Positions 34,605 to 45,000 of a DNA stretch of 54,152 nucleotides are shown here, in pieces (position 1 is the stretch's first letter; every line of letters starts with the position of its first letter). The notes below the pieces were generated by a model that searched no databases, had not been told where the DNA came from, and saw only the letters and a list, made by a program, of their open reading frames with translations. The position numbers and the translations under genes were made by a program. The stretch is taken from positions 1 through 54,152 of the forward strand of contig CAKOVK010000010.1 in assembly GCA_934121925.1 (NCBI GenBank). The letters run 5' to 3'. The DNA comes from an uncultured Clostridia bacterium. GTDB lineage: Bacteria; Bacillota; Clostridia; TANB77; CAG-508.

Positions 34605-35846
34605 CTATAATCTTGAAATTGCTTTTAAAATTCCTAGCTTCCCATATCCATATGTAAGTCCACCTTGCAAAAATGCTATATATGGTGGCCTTATTGGTCC
34701 ATCACAAGATAATTCTATTGATGATCCTTGTGTAAAGGCTCCTGCTGCCATTATTACCTGATCTGTGTATCCAGGCATGTCCCATGGCATAGGAACAGAA
34801 TTTGAGTCTATTGGTGAGGCCGCTTGTATTCCTTGACAAAATCTTATTAATTTTTCTCTATCATTAAATTCTATTGTTTGAACTATATCTGCTCTTTTGT
34901 CATTAAATTTTGGTTCTACATTGTATCCTAGCTCTTCTAGCATTTTACTTGCAAAGATTGCAGTTTTAACAGCACTTGCAACTACTTGTGGAGCTAAAAA
35001 TAATCCTTGCAAAATTTGTTTATTAATCCCTAAGCTTGGTCCAACTTCCTTTCCAAGTCCTGGTGCTGTTAGTCTTTCTGCTGCTAATTCTACTATATCT
35101 TTTCTTCCTGCTATATATCCTCCATTTGGAGCAATTCCTCCACCTAAATTTTTAATTAGAGAACCTACTACTACATCTGCTCCAACTTCAATTGGTTCCT
35201 TTTTTGTTACAAATTCACAATAACAATTGTCTATCATTACAATTACATTTTTATCTATAGCTTTTATAAGTTTAATTACTTTTTCTACCTTCTCTAAGTC
35301 TATTGTCTTTCTTGTTGAATAACCTCTAGAGCGTTGAATTTCAATTAATTTTATATTTCCTTTTTTCACTCTTTCTTCTATTACTTTGTAATCGAAATCA
35401 TCGTTAATTAATTCTATTTGCTCATACTTTACTCCATAGCTTTGTAATGAGCTTTTATTCTCTACTATCCCAATTACTTCATCTAAAGTATCATATGGCT
35501 TTCCAGATATACTAATTAGCGTATCATTTGGCCTTAATATCCCAAATAATAATGTAGAAATCGCATGAGTTCCAGAAATAAATTGAGTTCTTACTAGACT
35601 ATCTTCTGCCTTAAAAATTTCTGCATATATATTTTCTATCGTATCTCTTCCTATGTCTCCATATCCGTATCCTGTTGTTCCATTAAAATGCATTTCTGAT
35701 AAATTATACTTTTGAAAAGCAGATAATACTTTTAAACTGTTATATTCTTCTACTTCTTCTACTTCTTTAAATATAGACAGCAAATCTTTTTCTACTTTTT
35801 TTGATAATTCTATTATATCTTCTTTTATTCCAAACTCTTTATACAT
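34605..35846 (-). CDS. Methionine gamma-lyase family (aluminum-resistance-like) PLP protein
   Basis: About 413 residues of a PLP fold type I enzyme. FNGTTGYGYGDIGRDTIE near the start, FISGTHAISTLLFG, then VMIDNCYCEFV with the cofactor-binding Asp, and GSLIKNLGGGIAPNGGY with the presumed Schiff-base Lys. It closes with LSCDGPIRPPYIAFLQGGLTY (begin and end: LSCDGPIRPP, LQGGLTY). This is the YnbB family common in Firmicutes; the reaction is not firmly established. I chose ATG 35846 (MYKEFGIK) with GGAGAAT upstream, since the upstream in-frame sequence overlaps the previous gene's terminator. Confidence 0.88.
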   Translation of the reverse strand: MYKEFGIKEDIIELSKKVEKDLLSIFKEVEEVEEYNSLKVLSAFQKYNLSEMHFNGTTGYGYGDIGRDTIENIYAEIFKAEDSLVRTQFISGTHAISTLLFGILRPNDTLISISGKPYDTLDEVIGIVENKSSLQSYGVKYEQIELINDDFDYKVIEERVKKGNIKLIEIQRSRGYSTRKTIDLEKVEKVIKLIKAIDKNVIVMIDNCYCEFVTKKEPIEVGADVVVGSLIKNLGGGIAPNGGYIAGRKDIVELAAERLTAPGLGKEVGPSLGINKQILQGLFLAPQVVASAVKTAIFASKMLEELGYNVEPKFNDKRADIVQTIEFNDREKLIRFCQGIQAASPIDSNSVPMPWDMPGYTDQVIMAAGAFTQGSSIELSCDGPIRPPYIAFLQGGLTYGYGKLGILKAISRL

Positions 35847-35862
35847 AATTATTCTCCTTTTT

Positions 35863-35900
35863 ATAAAGGCAAGCATTAAATTCTGCTTGCCTTTTGTGTT
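35863..35900 (-). terminator. Intrinsic terminator of the CNNM/CBS gene
   Basis: AAAGGCAAGCA / TGCTTGCCTTT stem just after the stop at 35905, followed on the minus strand by T-rich sequence. Confidence 0.8.
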
Positions 35901-35904
35901 TTTA

Positions 35905-37266
35905 CTAATCCTCTGATTTTTCTGTATCTTCTTTATTAATTTTACTGTCTTCCTCATCATTCTCATCATCATTATCTTCTTCTACATTGTTTCTACATGC
36001 TTTTACCCATAATATTCTTTTTTCTTCATAGTCTTCTATTTTGTATGTTACCCTTTTTGTTTCTATTACAGGCTTTTCATCATCTGATGGAATTCTTCCA
36101 AGCAATTCTATTAAATAACCTGATAACGTATCATATTCTCCTTCTGGTATTTCTACGCCTAAGATTTTTCTTAAATCATGAATAGAAACACTACCACTAA
36201 TTAAGAATGTATTGTCATCAATTTTTTCGAATTCTTTTTCTTCATCATCATATTCATCAAATATATTTCCGACTAGTTCTTCTATAATATCTTCCATTGT
36301 AACTAGCCCAGCTGTTCCTCCATATTCATCTAATACTATAGCTAACTGATGTTTATTTTTTTGTAAATCTCTAAACAATTCATCTATTTGCTTATTTTCA
36401 GATACAAAGTATGGTTCTCTTATTATTTTAGATATTTTTACTTTATCTTTTTTCTTTACATTTGCTAATAAGTCTTTTATAAATAGCATACCTACAATGT
36501 TATCTATATTTTCTTCATATACTGGTATTCTACTATATTTGTACTCATCTAATTCTTTTAGAATATTATCTATATCTGAATTTATATCTATTGCATATAT
36601 ATCTTTTCTATGTATCATTATTTCAGAAACTACTTTATCGTTAAACTCAAATACATTATTAATAAGTTCTTTTTCTTCTTCTTTTATTGAGCCTTTCTCT
36701 TCTCCAACATCTACCATCATTCTTATTTCTTCTTCTGTAACGGTTTCTTCATCTGTTCCAGTTATTCCAAATAATTTTGATATTCCATTTGTTGAAGCTG
36801 TAAGTAATTTTACAAATGGAGCTGTTATTATTGATATTGCTCTTATTATTCCTATTGTTCCAAATGCTATTTTTTCGCTATTTCTCATTGCTAACCTTTT
36901 TGGAACCAACTCTCCAAAAATTAATGAAAAATATGAAAGTATTATTGTAATTAATATTATTGATATATTTCTCCATACAGCTAAACCTAAAGGCATTAAA
37001 TTTTCTAATGCTGGTGCTAAATCATCTGCAAATGCATCTGCTGCAAATGCACTCGATAAGAATCCTGCCAAAGTAATTCCTATTTGTATTGTTGCCAAAA
37101 ATTTGCTTGGCTCTCTTAACATTTTTTTTATTTGTTTTGCTTTTTTATTTCCTTCTTTTGCCTGCTTTTCTATTTTTGCATCATTAAGTGATATAAATGC
37201 AATTTCTGTAGCTGCAAAAAATGCATTTATTAATATTAGTATTGCTAATACTATAACTTGTGACAT
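35905..37266 (-). CDS. CNNM/CorC-type transporter (hemolysin C-like family)
   Basis: 453 residues. Residues 1-195 form the CNNM membrane domain, beginning FFAATEIAFISLNDAKIE, with GITLAGFLSSAFAADAFAD and a helix bundle. Residues 205-330 hold two CBS domains (VSEIMIHRKDIYAID; LAIVLDEYGGTAGLVTMEDI), and residues 340-425 the CorC/HlyC-associated domain. The tail is acidic (EEDNDDENDEEDSK). Homologues are implicated in Mg2+ or Co2+ export. The old name hemolysin should not be taken as evidence of toxin activity. Confidence 0.9.
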   Translation of the reverse strand: MSQVIVLAILILINAFFAATEIAFISLNDAKIEKQAKEGNKKAKQIKKMLREPSKFLATIQIGITLAGFLSSAFAADAFADDLAPALENLMPLGLAVWRNISIILITIILSYFSLIFGELVPKRLAMRNSEKIAFGTIGIIRAISIITAPFVKLLTASTNGISKLFGITGTDEETVTEEEIRMMVDVGEEKGSIKEEEKELINNVFEFNDKVVSEIMIHRKDIYAIDINSDIDNILKELDEYKYSRIPVYEENIDNIVGMLFIKDLLANVKKKDKVKISKIIREPYFVSENKQIDELFRDLQKNKHQLAIVLDEYGGTAGLVTMEDIIEELVGNIFDEYDDEEKEFEKIDDNTFLISGSVSIHDLRKILGVEIPEGEYDTLSGYLIELLGRIPSDDEKPVIETKRVTYKIEDYEEKRILWVKACRNNVEEDNDDENDEEDSKINKEDTEKSED

Positions 37267-37361
37267 TTAGTAATTTCACTCTTCCCTTCTTATTTTTTAT
37301 ACTACTATGCATTAGATATTATATATGCTAATTAAAGGAATGTCAAGGAAGATGTGATGCT

Positions 37362-38645
37362 CTACATTCCTGTTTTTGGTAATTTTTGAACAGTTTCTTT
37401 TACTTTAATATCACTTTTTTCTTCTTTTACTGCTAATTCTGTTTTTTTCTCTTCTTTATATACTTCTGGTTCTTCCTCTGAGTTGATTACATTTACTGTT
37501 GTCTCTTCATTTAGATCTAATTCCACCTTTATTAATTTGCTATATAATTGATATCCTTCTAAGGTTCTTGTTTCTTTAATGTAATATATTCCTGGTAGTA
37601 AATTATCTATTACTGCCCTTCCCTCTTTGTTTGTTGTAATTTCTGTATAAATCTCATTTTGATTTTCATCTAGTAAATTAAATTTAACTCCCTCTAACTT
37701 TTTTCCTGTTTTATCATCTGTTTTTGTAATTATTATTTTTGTTTCATTTTTGGTATAATATATTTTTTTACTTCCATTCCCATCTTCATATGTATATCCT
37801 GTTAGTGCATAACTTTGAAGTCCACTGTCTCTACTTTCTCCATAAAGCACTGGTTTTGTAGCCACTTTTGCCGACACATCAATTGTAAAATTTCCATCTT
37901 GTTTTACTTCTTGAATAGGAATAAGTATTTTAAACTTCTCTGAGCTTGTAAATTTTGTTTTTTCTTTATTATTTTCATCTACTAGTTTGCTTCCTTCAAT
38001 ATTTAAATTTTTAATATTTACTATATAATCGCTCATACCAGCACTAGCTGTTACTGTAAATACTTTTGAAATATAATTACTATCTAATTTATCAATTTTC
38101 CACAATTTTTCTTCTTCATTCACTGTTAACTCTGAACTGACTTTTGTCTGATTTGAATTTCGTGCATTATTAACAATTGTTTTTAAGGCATTTAAAGTTC
38201 TTTCTCCTTCTTCTCCAATTGCTGAATATTCATTTACATCTCTATTTGTAAGCATACAATAAACAGCTTGTTTTGTTGCTAAATACGCTTCTTCTTCTGT
38301 ATTACATCCTAATTCAGAAATACTTTTATATGGATATCCATTTATTATTGCTCTCCATACCATTACATTGTTTACTAATCTATTTATATCTACTGTTTGA
38401 GATTTTCCAATTTCTACTCCTGGTAATTCTCTATTCATACAATATGCAGGATATTCTTTTCCATCTTTTTTATATACTGCCATATGTGTATGTATTCTTA
38501 ATCCATTCCACATTAATAGTCCATTTGTTTTTTTATTTGCATATATATACGCTGTATCTACTGTTTCTACTGCTTTGGTTGACACTGGTAGCAAACCCAT
38601 TAAAATAATTATTATACTTATTATTGATATTAATTTTTTTATCAT
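37362..38645 (-). CDS. Thioester-domain/Cna-B surface protein ending at LPKTGM
   Basis: 427 residues. Residues 1-25 are a signal peptide (LISIISIIIILMGLLPVSTKA). Residues 30-160 look like a thioester domain: YPAYCMNRELPG offers the Cys and ATKQAVYCML the Gln of the internal bond used for covalent attachment to host or matrix amines. Residues 170-300 are beta-rich. Residues 305-390 form a Cna-B/SpaA domain (KLEGVKFNLLDEN; LPGIYYIKETRTLEGYQL). The sorting motif LPKTG is present, but the stop follows one residue later, so the usual hydrophobic helix and basic tail are missing. It directly follows its sortase gene. Confidence 0.8.
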   Translation of the reverse strand: MIKKLISIISIIIILMGLLPVSTKAVETVDTAYIYANKKTNGLLMWNGLRIHTHMAVYKKDGKEYPAYCMNRELPGVEIGKSQTVDINRLVNNVMVWRAIINGYPYKSISELGCNTEEEAYLATKQAVYCMLTNRDVNEYSAIGEEGERTLNALKTIVNNARNSNQTKVSSELTVNEEEKLWKIDKLDSNYISKVFTVTASAGMSDYIVNIKNLNIEGSKLVDENNKEKTKFTSSEKFKILIPIQEVKQDGNFTIDVSAKVATKPVLYGESRDSGLQSYALTGYTYEDGNGSKKIYYTKNETKIIITKTDDKTGKKLEGVKFNLLDENQNEIYTEITTNKEGRAVIDNLLPGIYYIKETRTLEGYQLYSKLIKVELDLNEETTVNVINSEEEPEVYKEEKKTELAVKEEKSDIKVKETVQKLPKTGM

Positions 38646-39253
38646 TAAAATTCCTCCTTAATTTCTATTCCTTGAATACAACGCCTTTGATTAGGCTTAT
38701 TTTCTACACATGTTATTAGTGTTATTTTATTTTCTTCTGTTTCTTGTAAATAACTCCAGTCTGTATCTTGAATAATTGTAGTTAAAATAACTTTATATCT
38801 TTTAACACCATATTTGGTTTTGTATATTATTTCATCATTTATCTCTAGTTCTTTTAATTTTGCAAAATAGTTTATAGGATAACCTCGATTATGTGCAGCA
38901 AGTCCAACATTTCCCCTTAGAATGTTCGTGTTTTCAAAATGTCCAACATATTCTAGCATTACCTCTTGGCTAGTTCCTTCTGAAATTGGTGCAACTAATT
39001 CAATTTTTGGTATTTCTATTTGCCATATTTGTTCTTCTATAAGTCCTCTCTCATCTTCTACATAATTTCTAGGTTGCATATTTTCTTTTGTCATATTTGT
39101 CGTTTCTTCTATATATCTATTTTTTACATTTTTATCCTTAATATTAATATATATTGCTTGTACTTTTATATAGAAAAACTCTATCAAACTAAAAGTTAAT
39201 ATTGTTATAATTAGAGAAACAACAAAAACACTACGTTTTGTATAACTAATCAG
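38645..39253 (-). CDS. Sortase, possibly with a CUG start
   Basis: A cysteine transpeptidase that attaches surface proteins. The catalytic His is in AAHNRGYP, the Cys in LITCVENKPNQRR and the Arg in the same block, giving a complete triad. The frame from the first conventional start (TTG 39187) lacks most of the membrane anchor. Extending in frame to CTG at 39253 adds SYTKRSVFVVSLIITILTFS, a proper sortase transmembrane segment. An AAAGAGGTG ribosome site lies eight bases before that CTG, and a stop codon lies immediately before it. It is co-oriented and adjacent to the LPKTG protein, its probable substrate. The start remains to be shown. Confidence 0.82.
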   Translation of the reverse strand: MISYTKRSVFVVSLIITILTFSLIEFFYIKVQAIYINIKDKNVKNRYIEETTNMTKENMQPRNYVEDERGLIEEQIWQIEIPKIELVAPISEGTSQEVMLEYVGHFENTNILRGNVGLAAHNRGYPINYFAKLKELEINDEIIYKTKYGVKRYKVILTTIIQDTDWSYLQETEENKITLITCVENKPNQRRCIQGIEIKEEF

Positions 39254-39410
39254 CTAAGCATCACCTCTTTGTATTAAATTGTTCAAATTTGGATTTTAAA
39301 AAGATATAAACTTTTTAAGAATTAAATTTTTTTAAAATTGCTAGAATGCAATTTTGATATATTTATATTAATATATTTTTATATAAATGTAAAGTTATTT
39401 TCATCGACAA

Positions 39411-39438
39411 AAGAGGACAAAATATTTTTTGTCCTCTT
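39411..39438 (-). terminator. Hairpin at the end of the gene at 39437
   Basis: AAGAGGACAA / TTGTCCTCTT stem overlapping the stop codon, followed on the minus strand by TTTTG. The T run is modest. Confidence 0.6.
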
Positions 39439-40492
39439 AAAGTATTGGATCTGGTCTCACTGACGTATTTTTTCCTTTTTTTATTAAATCATTTTCTTTA
39501 TTTATAAGATTTATTCTTGCTTCTATAAATTTTTTACTAGAATATGTTCCTATTATATTTTCAGATAGAACTCTGTTCAAAAGTTCTAGTTCTGTTTCTG
39601 GATTATCTGCACTTTCAGCTTTTTTTAGTTCTGCTACTAAATTTGCAAACATTCTCCTATCTTCTTTTCTAGAAAAACTTCTATGCCCAAATGTAGCAAA
39701 AACTACATCTCTAGGTCCCCCTAGAAATCTAAAATCACTTGTGTATCTTCTTACTTCACTAAAGTATTCCTTTCCATCCTCTTCACATTGCTTTTCTACT
39801 AGCTCTTTTATTTCATCCTTTATTGATTCTGGAATTTCTATATTAAAGCTACTAGTGCGCCTTTGCCCAAAAGCTGCTTTATATATTGCATCCCAAATTT
39901 CTATTTTTGTCAATTGTGAATTTTCAGATTCTCTTGCTACTATTTCTTCTATTTCATTCCATTTTTTATTTTTTGCTTTTGTTCTATTAATTATTTCATT
40001 TTCTTCAGCTTTTTTTCTTTTCTCAGTTAATGCTGTTAAATTTTTTAGTACGTATTTTCTTTCTGTTTCTGTAAGTTCTAAATATTCTGCACCCTCATTT
40101 ATATTTTTTATTAGCTCACATAATTCATCTGAATTCATTGACTCTACATTTTTCTCTACATTTTCCCAAACTCTGCTTAATGATGCATTTTTCGCTTCTC
40201 GTTCTTGTTTCTTTGCTTTTCCCTTTTCTGTTTTATCTAATGTTTTTACTGTTCTTTCTAAATATGTAACTAACTTTCCTTTTACACTTGAAGAAAATCC
40301 TCCTTGAATATTAATTTCTTCTATCTTTTGTTTATAGTCTTTTTTCGAATAATTTTGTAAATCTGAAATAAACATTTGAATAACTTCTTGAGGAAGTAAA
40401 TTTCTTTCAGCAGCAATTTCTTTTAAATTATTTACTATTCTATTAAATCCTATAGCTGGGTTAATACCAGCATCTATAATAATTTTTCCCAT
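39437..40492 (-). CDS. Large charged hypothetical protein
   Basis: 351 residues with about one third Lys, Glu and Arg, and long helices throughout (for instance GKAKKQEREAKNASLSRVWE). The central segment SDFRFLGGPRDVVFATFGHR is the least charged and could be a conserved core. No signal peptide, membrane helix or known catalytic motif was recognised. The start ATG at 40492 is divergent from the DUF4364 gene, with a 115-base interval. I cannot assign a function. Confidence 0.6.
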   Translation of the reverse strand: MGKIIIDAGINPAIGFNRIVNNLKEIAAERNLLPQEVIQMFISDLQNYSKKDYKQKIEEINIQGGFSSSVKGKLVTYLERTVKTLDKTEKGKAKKQEREAKNASLSRVWENVEKNVESMNSDELCELIKNINEGAEYLELTETERKYVLKNLTALTEKRKKAEENEIINRTKAKNKKWNEIEEIVARESENSQLTKIEIWDAIYKAAFGQRRTSSFNIEIPESIKDEIKELVEKQCEEDGKEYFSEVRRYTSDFRFLGGPRDVVFATFGHRSFSRKEDRRMFANLVAELKKAESADNPETELELLNRVLSENIIGTYSSKKFIEARINLINKENDLIKKGKNTSVRPDPIL

Positions 40493-40547
40493 TATATCAC
40501 CTTTTCTATTATATCACGTTTACATAATCTTTTCAAGTTTTTTCTTG

Positions 40548-40576
40548 TTGTTTTTTAATTGCTTATATGATATAAT
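40548..40576 (+). promoter_or_regulatory. Probable promoter of the DUF4364 gene
   Basis: TTGTTT, 17 bases, TATAAT at 40571-40576, with the ATG at 40608 preceded by AGAAGG. Confidence 0.6.
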
Positions 40577-40607
40577 TCATTTCAAACAATCAAAAGAAGG
40601 TATTTAT

Positions 40608-41141
40608 ATGAAACTGACATCAGATAGTGAAACTCTAGCAGAGAAAAAAGCTTTAATTTTATATATATTAGATAAAGTGTCAAAGCCTATTAGCAATGAT
40701 GCTCTTTTAAAGTTGGTAATTTCTATTGATAATATGAACTATTTTTATTTTCAACAATTTTTATTAGACCTATTAGAAAACAACTATATAATAATGTTTG
40801 AACAAGATGGAGAAAACTTATATAGACTCACAGATGCTGGTAAACAGGCTTTAGAATTAGTTGCTGATATAATTCCTGGAATTGCTAAGTTCAGAGTAGA
40901 CAATAGTTTTAAAGAAACACTAGGTGAAATACAAAACGAAACTTCTATTACAAGCGATTTTATTCCTCATAATGAAAATGAATACAGTGTAAAATGCAAA
41001 ATAGTAGAAAATAATCAAACTCTTTTTGAAGTTCAAGTTTATGCTGGAACAAGAGAGCAAGCAAAAAAAATAGCTGACAATTGGAATAATAATGCAGAGG
41101 AAATTTATCCTCAAATTTTAGAAATTTTAACAAAAAAATAA
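40608..41141 (+). CDS. DUF4364-family protein (winged-helix-like)
   Basis: 177 residues. The N-terminal 85 residues look like a winged-helix domain (KKALILYILDKVSKPISNDA; FLLDLLENNYI; YRLTDAGKQALEL). The C-terminal part is a small alpha/beta domain (YSVKCKIVENNQTLFEVQVY). The family is largely restricted to Clostridia and is thought to be regulatory, but no specific target is established. I chose ATG 40608 because of the AGAAGG ribosome site; the longer frame upstream runs through the promoter. Confidence 0.85.
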   Translation: MKLTSDSETLAEKKALILYILDKVSKPISNDALLKLVISIDNMNYFYFQQFLLDLLENNYIIMFEQDGENLYRLTDAGKQALELVADIIPGIAKFRVDNSFKETLGEIQNETSITSDFIPHNENEYSVKCKIVENNQTLFEVQVYAGTREQAKKIADNWNNNAEEIYPQILEILTKK

Positions 41142-41170
41142 ACGAAACAGAGCATTTCGTTTATTTTTTT
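41133..41170. terminator. Bidirectional intrinsic terminator
   Basis: AAATAAACGAAA / TTTCGTTTATTTTTTT between two convergent genes. Confidence 0.85.
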
Positions 41171-41958
41171 ATTTCATTAATTTTTGTCTTACATATTCAT
41201 ATAGCATTACTCCTGTTGCCACTGCAGCATTTAGGCTTTCTGTTTTCCCTAACATTGGAATTTTAACTTTTTTATCTGCCGTTTCCATTACTTCTTGTGA
41301 AACTCCATTTGCTTCGTTTCCTATTATTATTGCTGATTTTTTATAATCAATATCATATATGCTATCATTTGTTTGAAGTGATGTTGCTATTACTTTAAAC
41401 TTATGTTTTTTTATTTCTTTTATTGTAGCAACTAAATCATCGCTTTGTATTATATTTATTCTAAATATGGCTCCCATAGTTGAACGTACTACTTTTGGAT
41501 TAAATATATCTCCTGTCTTTTTAGAAACTACCACTTGTGATAATCCGTACACTATCTATTGTTCTTAATATTGTACCTAAATTTCCAGGATCCTGTATTC
41601 CATCTAAAATTACTATTGCATCTTCATCATATTTTATTTGTTGTTCTTTGCAATTTTTATCTACAACAGCTAACAGTCCTTGAGGATTTTGCACATCTGT
41701 TATATTATTAAATACTTTTTCATCTACATACACACAATTGTATTTTGCAATTTCGTATAGGGTTTTTGAATCTATTTCTCCTGTTTGTACACAATTTTCA
41801 CATACTACTATTGTGTCTATCTCGGCTTTTTCCTCTATTGCTTCTTTTATTAATTTTACGCCTTCTATAATGTATTTCTTGTCTATGTCTCTGTATTTTT
41901 TTTCTTTTAATTTTCTTATTTTTTTAATTGTCTCGTTATCTTTACTTGTGATTACCAT
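41169..41958 (-). CDS. TrmH/SpoU-family RNA methyltransferase, joined by a +1 shift at CGGA
   Basis: A 2'-O-ribose methyltransferase of the SPOUT superfamily acting on rRNA or tRNA. The joined protein has 262 residues. Residues 1-95 form the substrate-binding domain (MVITSKDNETIKKIRKLKEK start). The SPOUT knot follows with VILDGIQDPGNLGTILRTID (motif 1), then after the break IIIGNEANGVSQEVME (motif 2) and IPMLGKTESLNAAVATGVMLYE (motif 3, begin IPMLGKTESLN). The zero frame reads GTA CGG ATT and stops at 41521. Skipping the C gives GGA TTA TCA CAA and continues to 41169. It most resembles the YsgA-like Firmicute group. I start it at ATG 41958. Confidence 0.9.
41544..41547 (-). other. CGGA recoding site in the TrmH-family gene
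   Basis: Minus strand reads GTA-C-GGA-TTA. It lies between methyltransferase motifs 1 and 2, both needed for activity. Confidence 0.88.
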
Positions 41959-42005
41959 ATTGGTTTTCCTTTCTTTTTGGGTGGACACATGGCCCGCCCC
42001 TACAA

Positions 42006-45000
42006 TCATATTTTTAAAAAATCCTTTATTTCTTCTAATATATCACTTTGGTCCTCTAATTTATACGTAATATATGGTTCTTTGCCTGGTGAAAATTTTA
42101 TTCTGTTTCCATATTTTTTTACAATTTCATTTATTGGCATATCAAAGCTTTCGTTATTAGCAAATGTAAATATAATATTATTATTTCTTTGTGTTATTTT
42201 TATTATTCCTTTTTGATTACAGATTTCCTTTATTCTTGCAATTTCTAGTAAGTTTTCTACTTCGCGTGGCATTTTTCCAAATCTATCTATTATATCATTT
42301 CTTGTGTTTTCTATATCCTCTTTGTTTCTACATAATGCTATGTTTTGATATACTTCTATTTTTTGACTACTGTTTTCTATATAACTATCTGGTATATAGC
42401 TAGATACATTTATATCTATCGTAATTTCTTGTTCTTCTTCTACTTTAATTCCTTTCATTTCTTTTACAACTTCATCTAGTAATTTGCAATATGTATCATA
42501 TCCGACTTGTTCCATATGTCCATGTTGCATATCTCCTACTAAGCTTCCTGCTCCTCTTATTTCTAAGTCTCTCATTGCTATTTTAAAGCCTGATCCAAAT
42601 TCAGTAAATTCTTTTATTGCTTTTAATCTTTTTTCTGCAACTTCTGTCATTAGCTTATCTTTTTTATATGTTATATATGCATAAGCTTGTTTACTTGATC
42701 TTCCTACTCTTCCTCTTATTTGGTAAAGTTGTGCTAGTCCTAATCTGTCTGCATCTTCAACTATTATTGTGTTAGCATTTGGAATATCAATTCCTGACTC
42801 TAGTATTGTAGTGCATACAAGCACATTTATCTTTTGGTCTACAAATTCTAGCATTATATCTTCTAGTTCTTTTCCACTCATTTTACCATGAGCAAATCCA
42901 ACTTTCGCTTCTGGAACTAGTTCTTTTATTTTATTTGCTTTTCTTTCTATGCTTTCCACTTTATTGTATAAATAGAATACCTGTCCTCCTCTTTCTAGCT
43001 CTCTAGTTACTGCCTCTTTTATTACTTCATCATCATATTCTAGCACATAAGTTTGAACTGGTCTTCTATTCTGTGGTGGTTCGTAAAGGCATGACATATC
43101 ACGAATTCCTACAATTGACATATGAAGTGTTCTTGGAATTGGAGTTGCTGTCATTGTTAAAACATCCACATTAGTTTTTAATTGCTTTATTTTTTCTTTG
43201 TCTTTAACACCAAATCTATGCTCCTCATCTATTATTAGGAATCCTAAATTTTTAAATTCAACATCTTTGCTAAGCAACCTATGTGTGCCTATTATTATAT
43301 CTATTTCTCCTAACTTTATTTTTTTAATAATTTCTTCTTGTTCTTTTTTTGTTCTAAATCTATTTAATAATTCTATTCTTATAGGAAAGTCCTTCATTCT
43401 TTCCTTAAACGCTTCATATTGTTGGTTTGCAAGTATTGTAGTAGGTACTAAATATGCTACTTGCTTTTGATCCATACAAGCCTTAAAAGCTCCACGTATT
43501 GCCACTTCTGTTTTACCATACCCAACATCTCCGCAAAGTAGTCTATCCATTGGCTTTGGCTTTTCCATGTCTGTTTTTAGTTCTTGTATTGCTCTTAATT
43601 GATCTGCTGTTTCTTCATATTCAAAACTACTATCAAATTGTTTTTGCCATTCTGTATCTTTTGAAAAAGCATAACCTTTTATTTTTTCTCTTTTTGCATA
43701 TAATTCTATTAAATCACGTGCTACTTCTCTTAAATTTGATTTTACTTTTTGTTTTGTATTTTCCCATTCTTTGCTACCTAATCTATTTATTTTTGGTGCT
43801 CTAGAATCTGTTCCTATATATTTTCTTATATTATCTAAATTATTTGTTGGAATATATAATATATCATCATCTTTATATTTGATTTTAATATAATCTTTTG
43901 TAACTCCATCTGCTTTTATAGTATTTACACCTATAAACACACCTATACCATTAGTTTTATGAACAACATAATCTCCTATTTTTAAATCAGAGAATATTAC
44001 AGTTTCCCCTTGTTTAAAATCTTGGCTAAGTTTTTTTCTTTTTTGTGGTACTGCAAATAATTCTTTTACACATATTACTAAAAGATTAAAGTCATAGCAT
44101 TCAAATCCTGATGAAAGTTCCCCTTCTTTTACAGTTATATTATTTAAATTTTCTAATTTTTCTAATAATAAATCTTTAACTTTTTTTGTATTATCTTTAT
44201 TACCTGTAAGGATTACTACTGTTTTTTTGTCGTGTTGTGCTTGTTGTATTTCCTTAAAACATAGATCCATTGAACTACGAAAAAAGTTAACCTCCCTATA
44301 GCTAAAACTATATCCGTTTCTTTTTGCATGCATACTTTGTTTATCTACAAATCCTATATCTTGTTTTTCTAAATATATGGTTTGTATATTTTTTATTAAT
44401 CCTAAAAAATCAATATAATTGTTTAAATTAGTTAACGCTTGTGGTACTGTTCTTTTCTTTTCCATTAATGATTTTATTACATTTTGATTATCTTTTATTA
44501 TATTTTCAGATCTTGCTTTTATTTTGCTTATTTCATCTAAAAATATTATATAATTTTCTTTTATATAATCTATTATTGTTTCACTGCTTTTATAAAAATA
44601 ATTAAAATATTTATCTACTTTGCTTAAATAATTTCCATTTTTAATTTCTTCTATATCCTCTGTAACTTTTTCTTCATCAAAATCGTTTAATATATCATTA
44701 ATTATATCCTTTGTATTTCTTTCTAATACAAACTCTGTTGCTGGGTATATTTTTGCTGTTTTTACTTTTTCTGTTGATCTTTGTGACATTATATTAAATT
44801 CTCTTATTGAATCTACTTCATCACCCCAAAGTTCAATTCTTATACCTGTTTCTTTAGTAGTGCCAATATCAATTATTCCACCTCTTATGCTGTATTCTCC
44901 CGCATTTTCTACTAAATCTCTTCTTTCATAGCCTAGGTAAAATAATTTTTTCTTTAATTCTTCTAATTCTATTGTTGAATTTTCTTTTATTTCTACTATG

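Noticed and set aside
37267..37380. A hidden CGGA site that would give the LPKTGM protein its missing tail
   Set aside because: No CGG lies near the stop, and none of the following frames is hydrophobic enough for a sorting signal.
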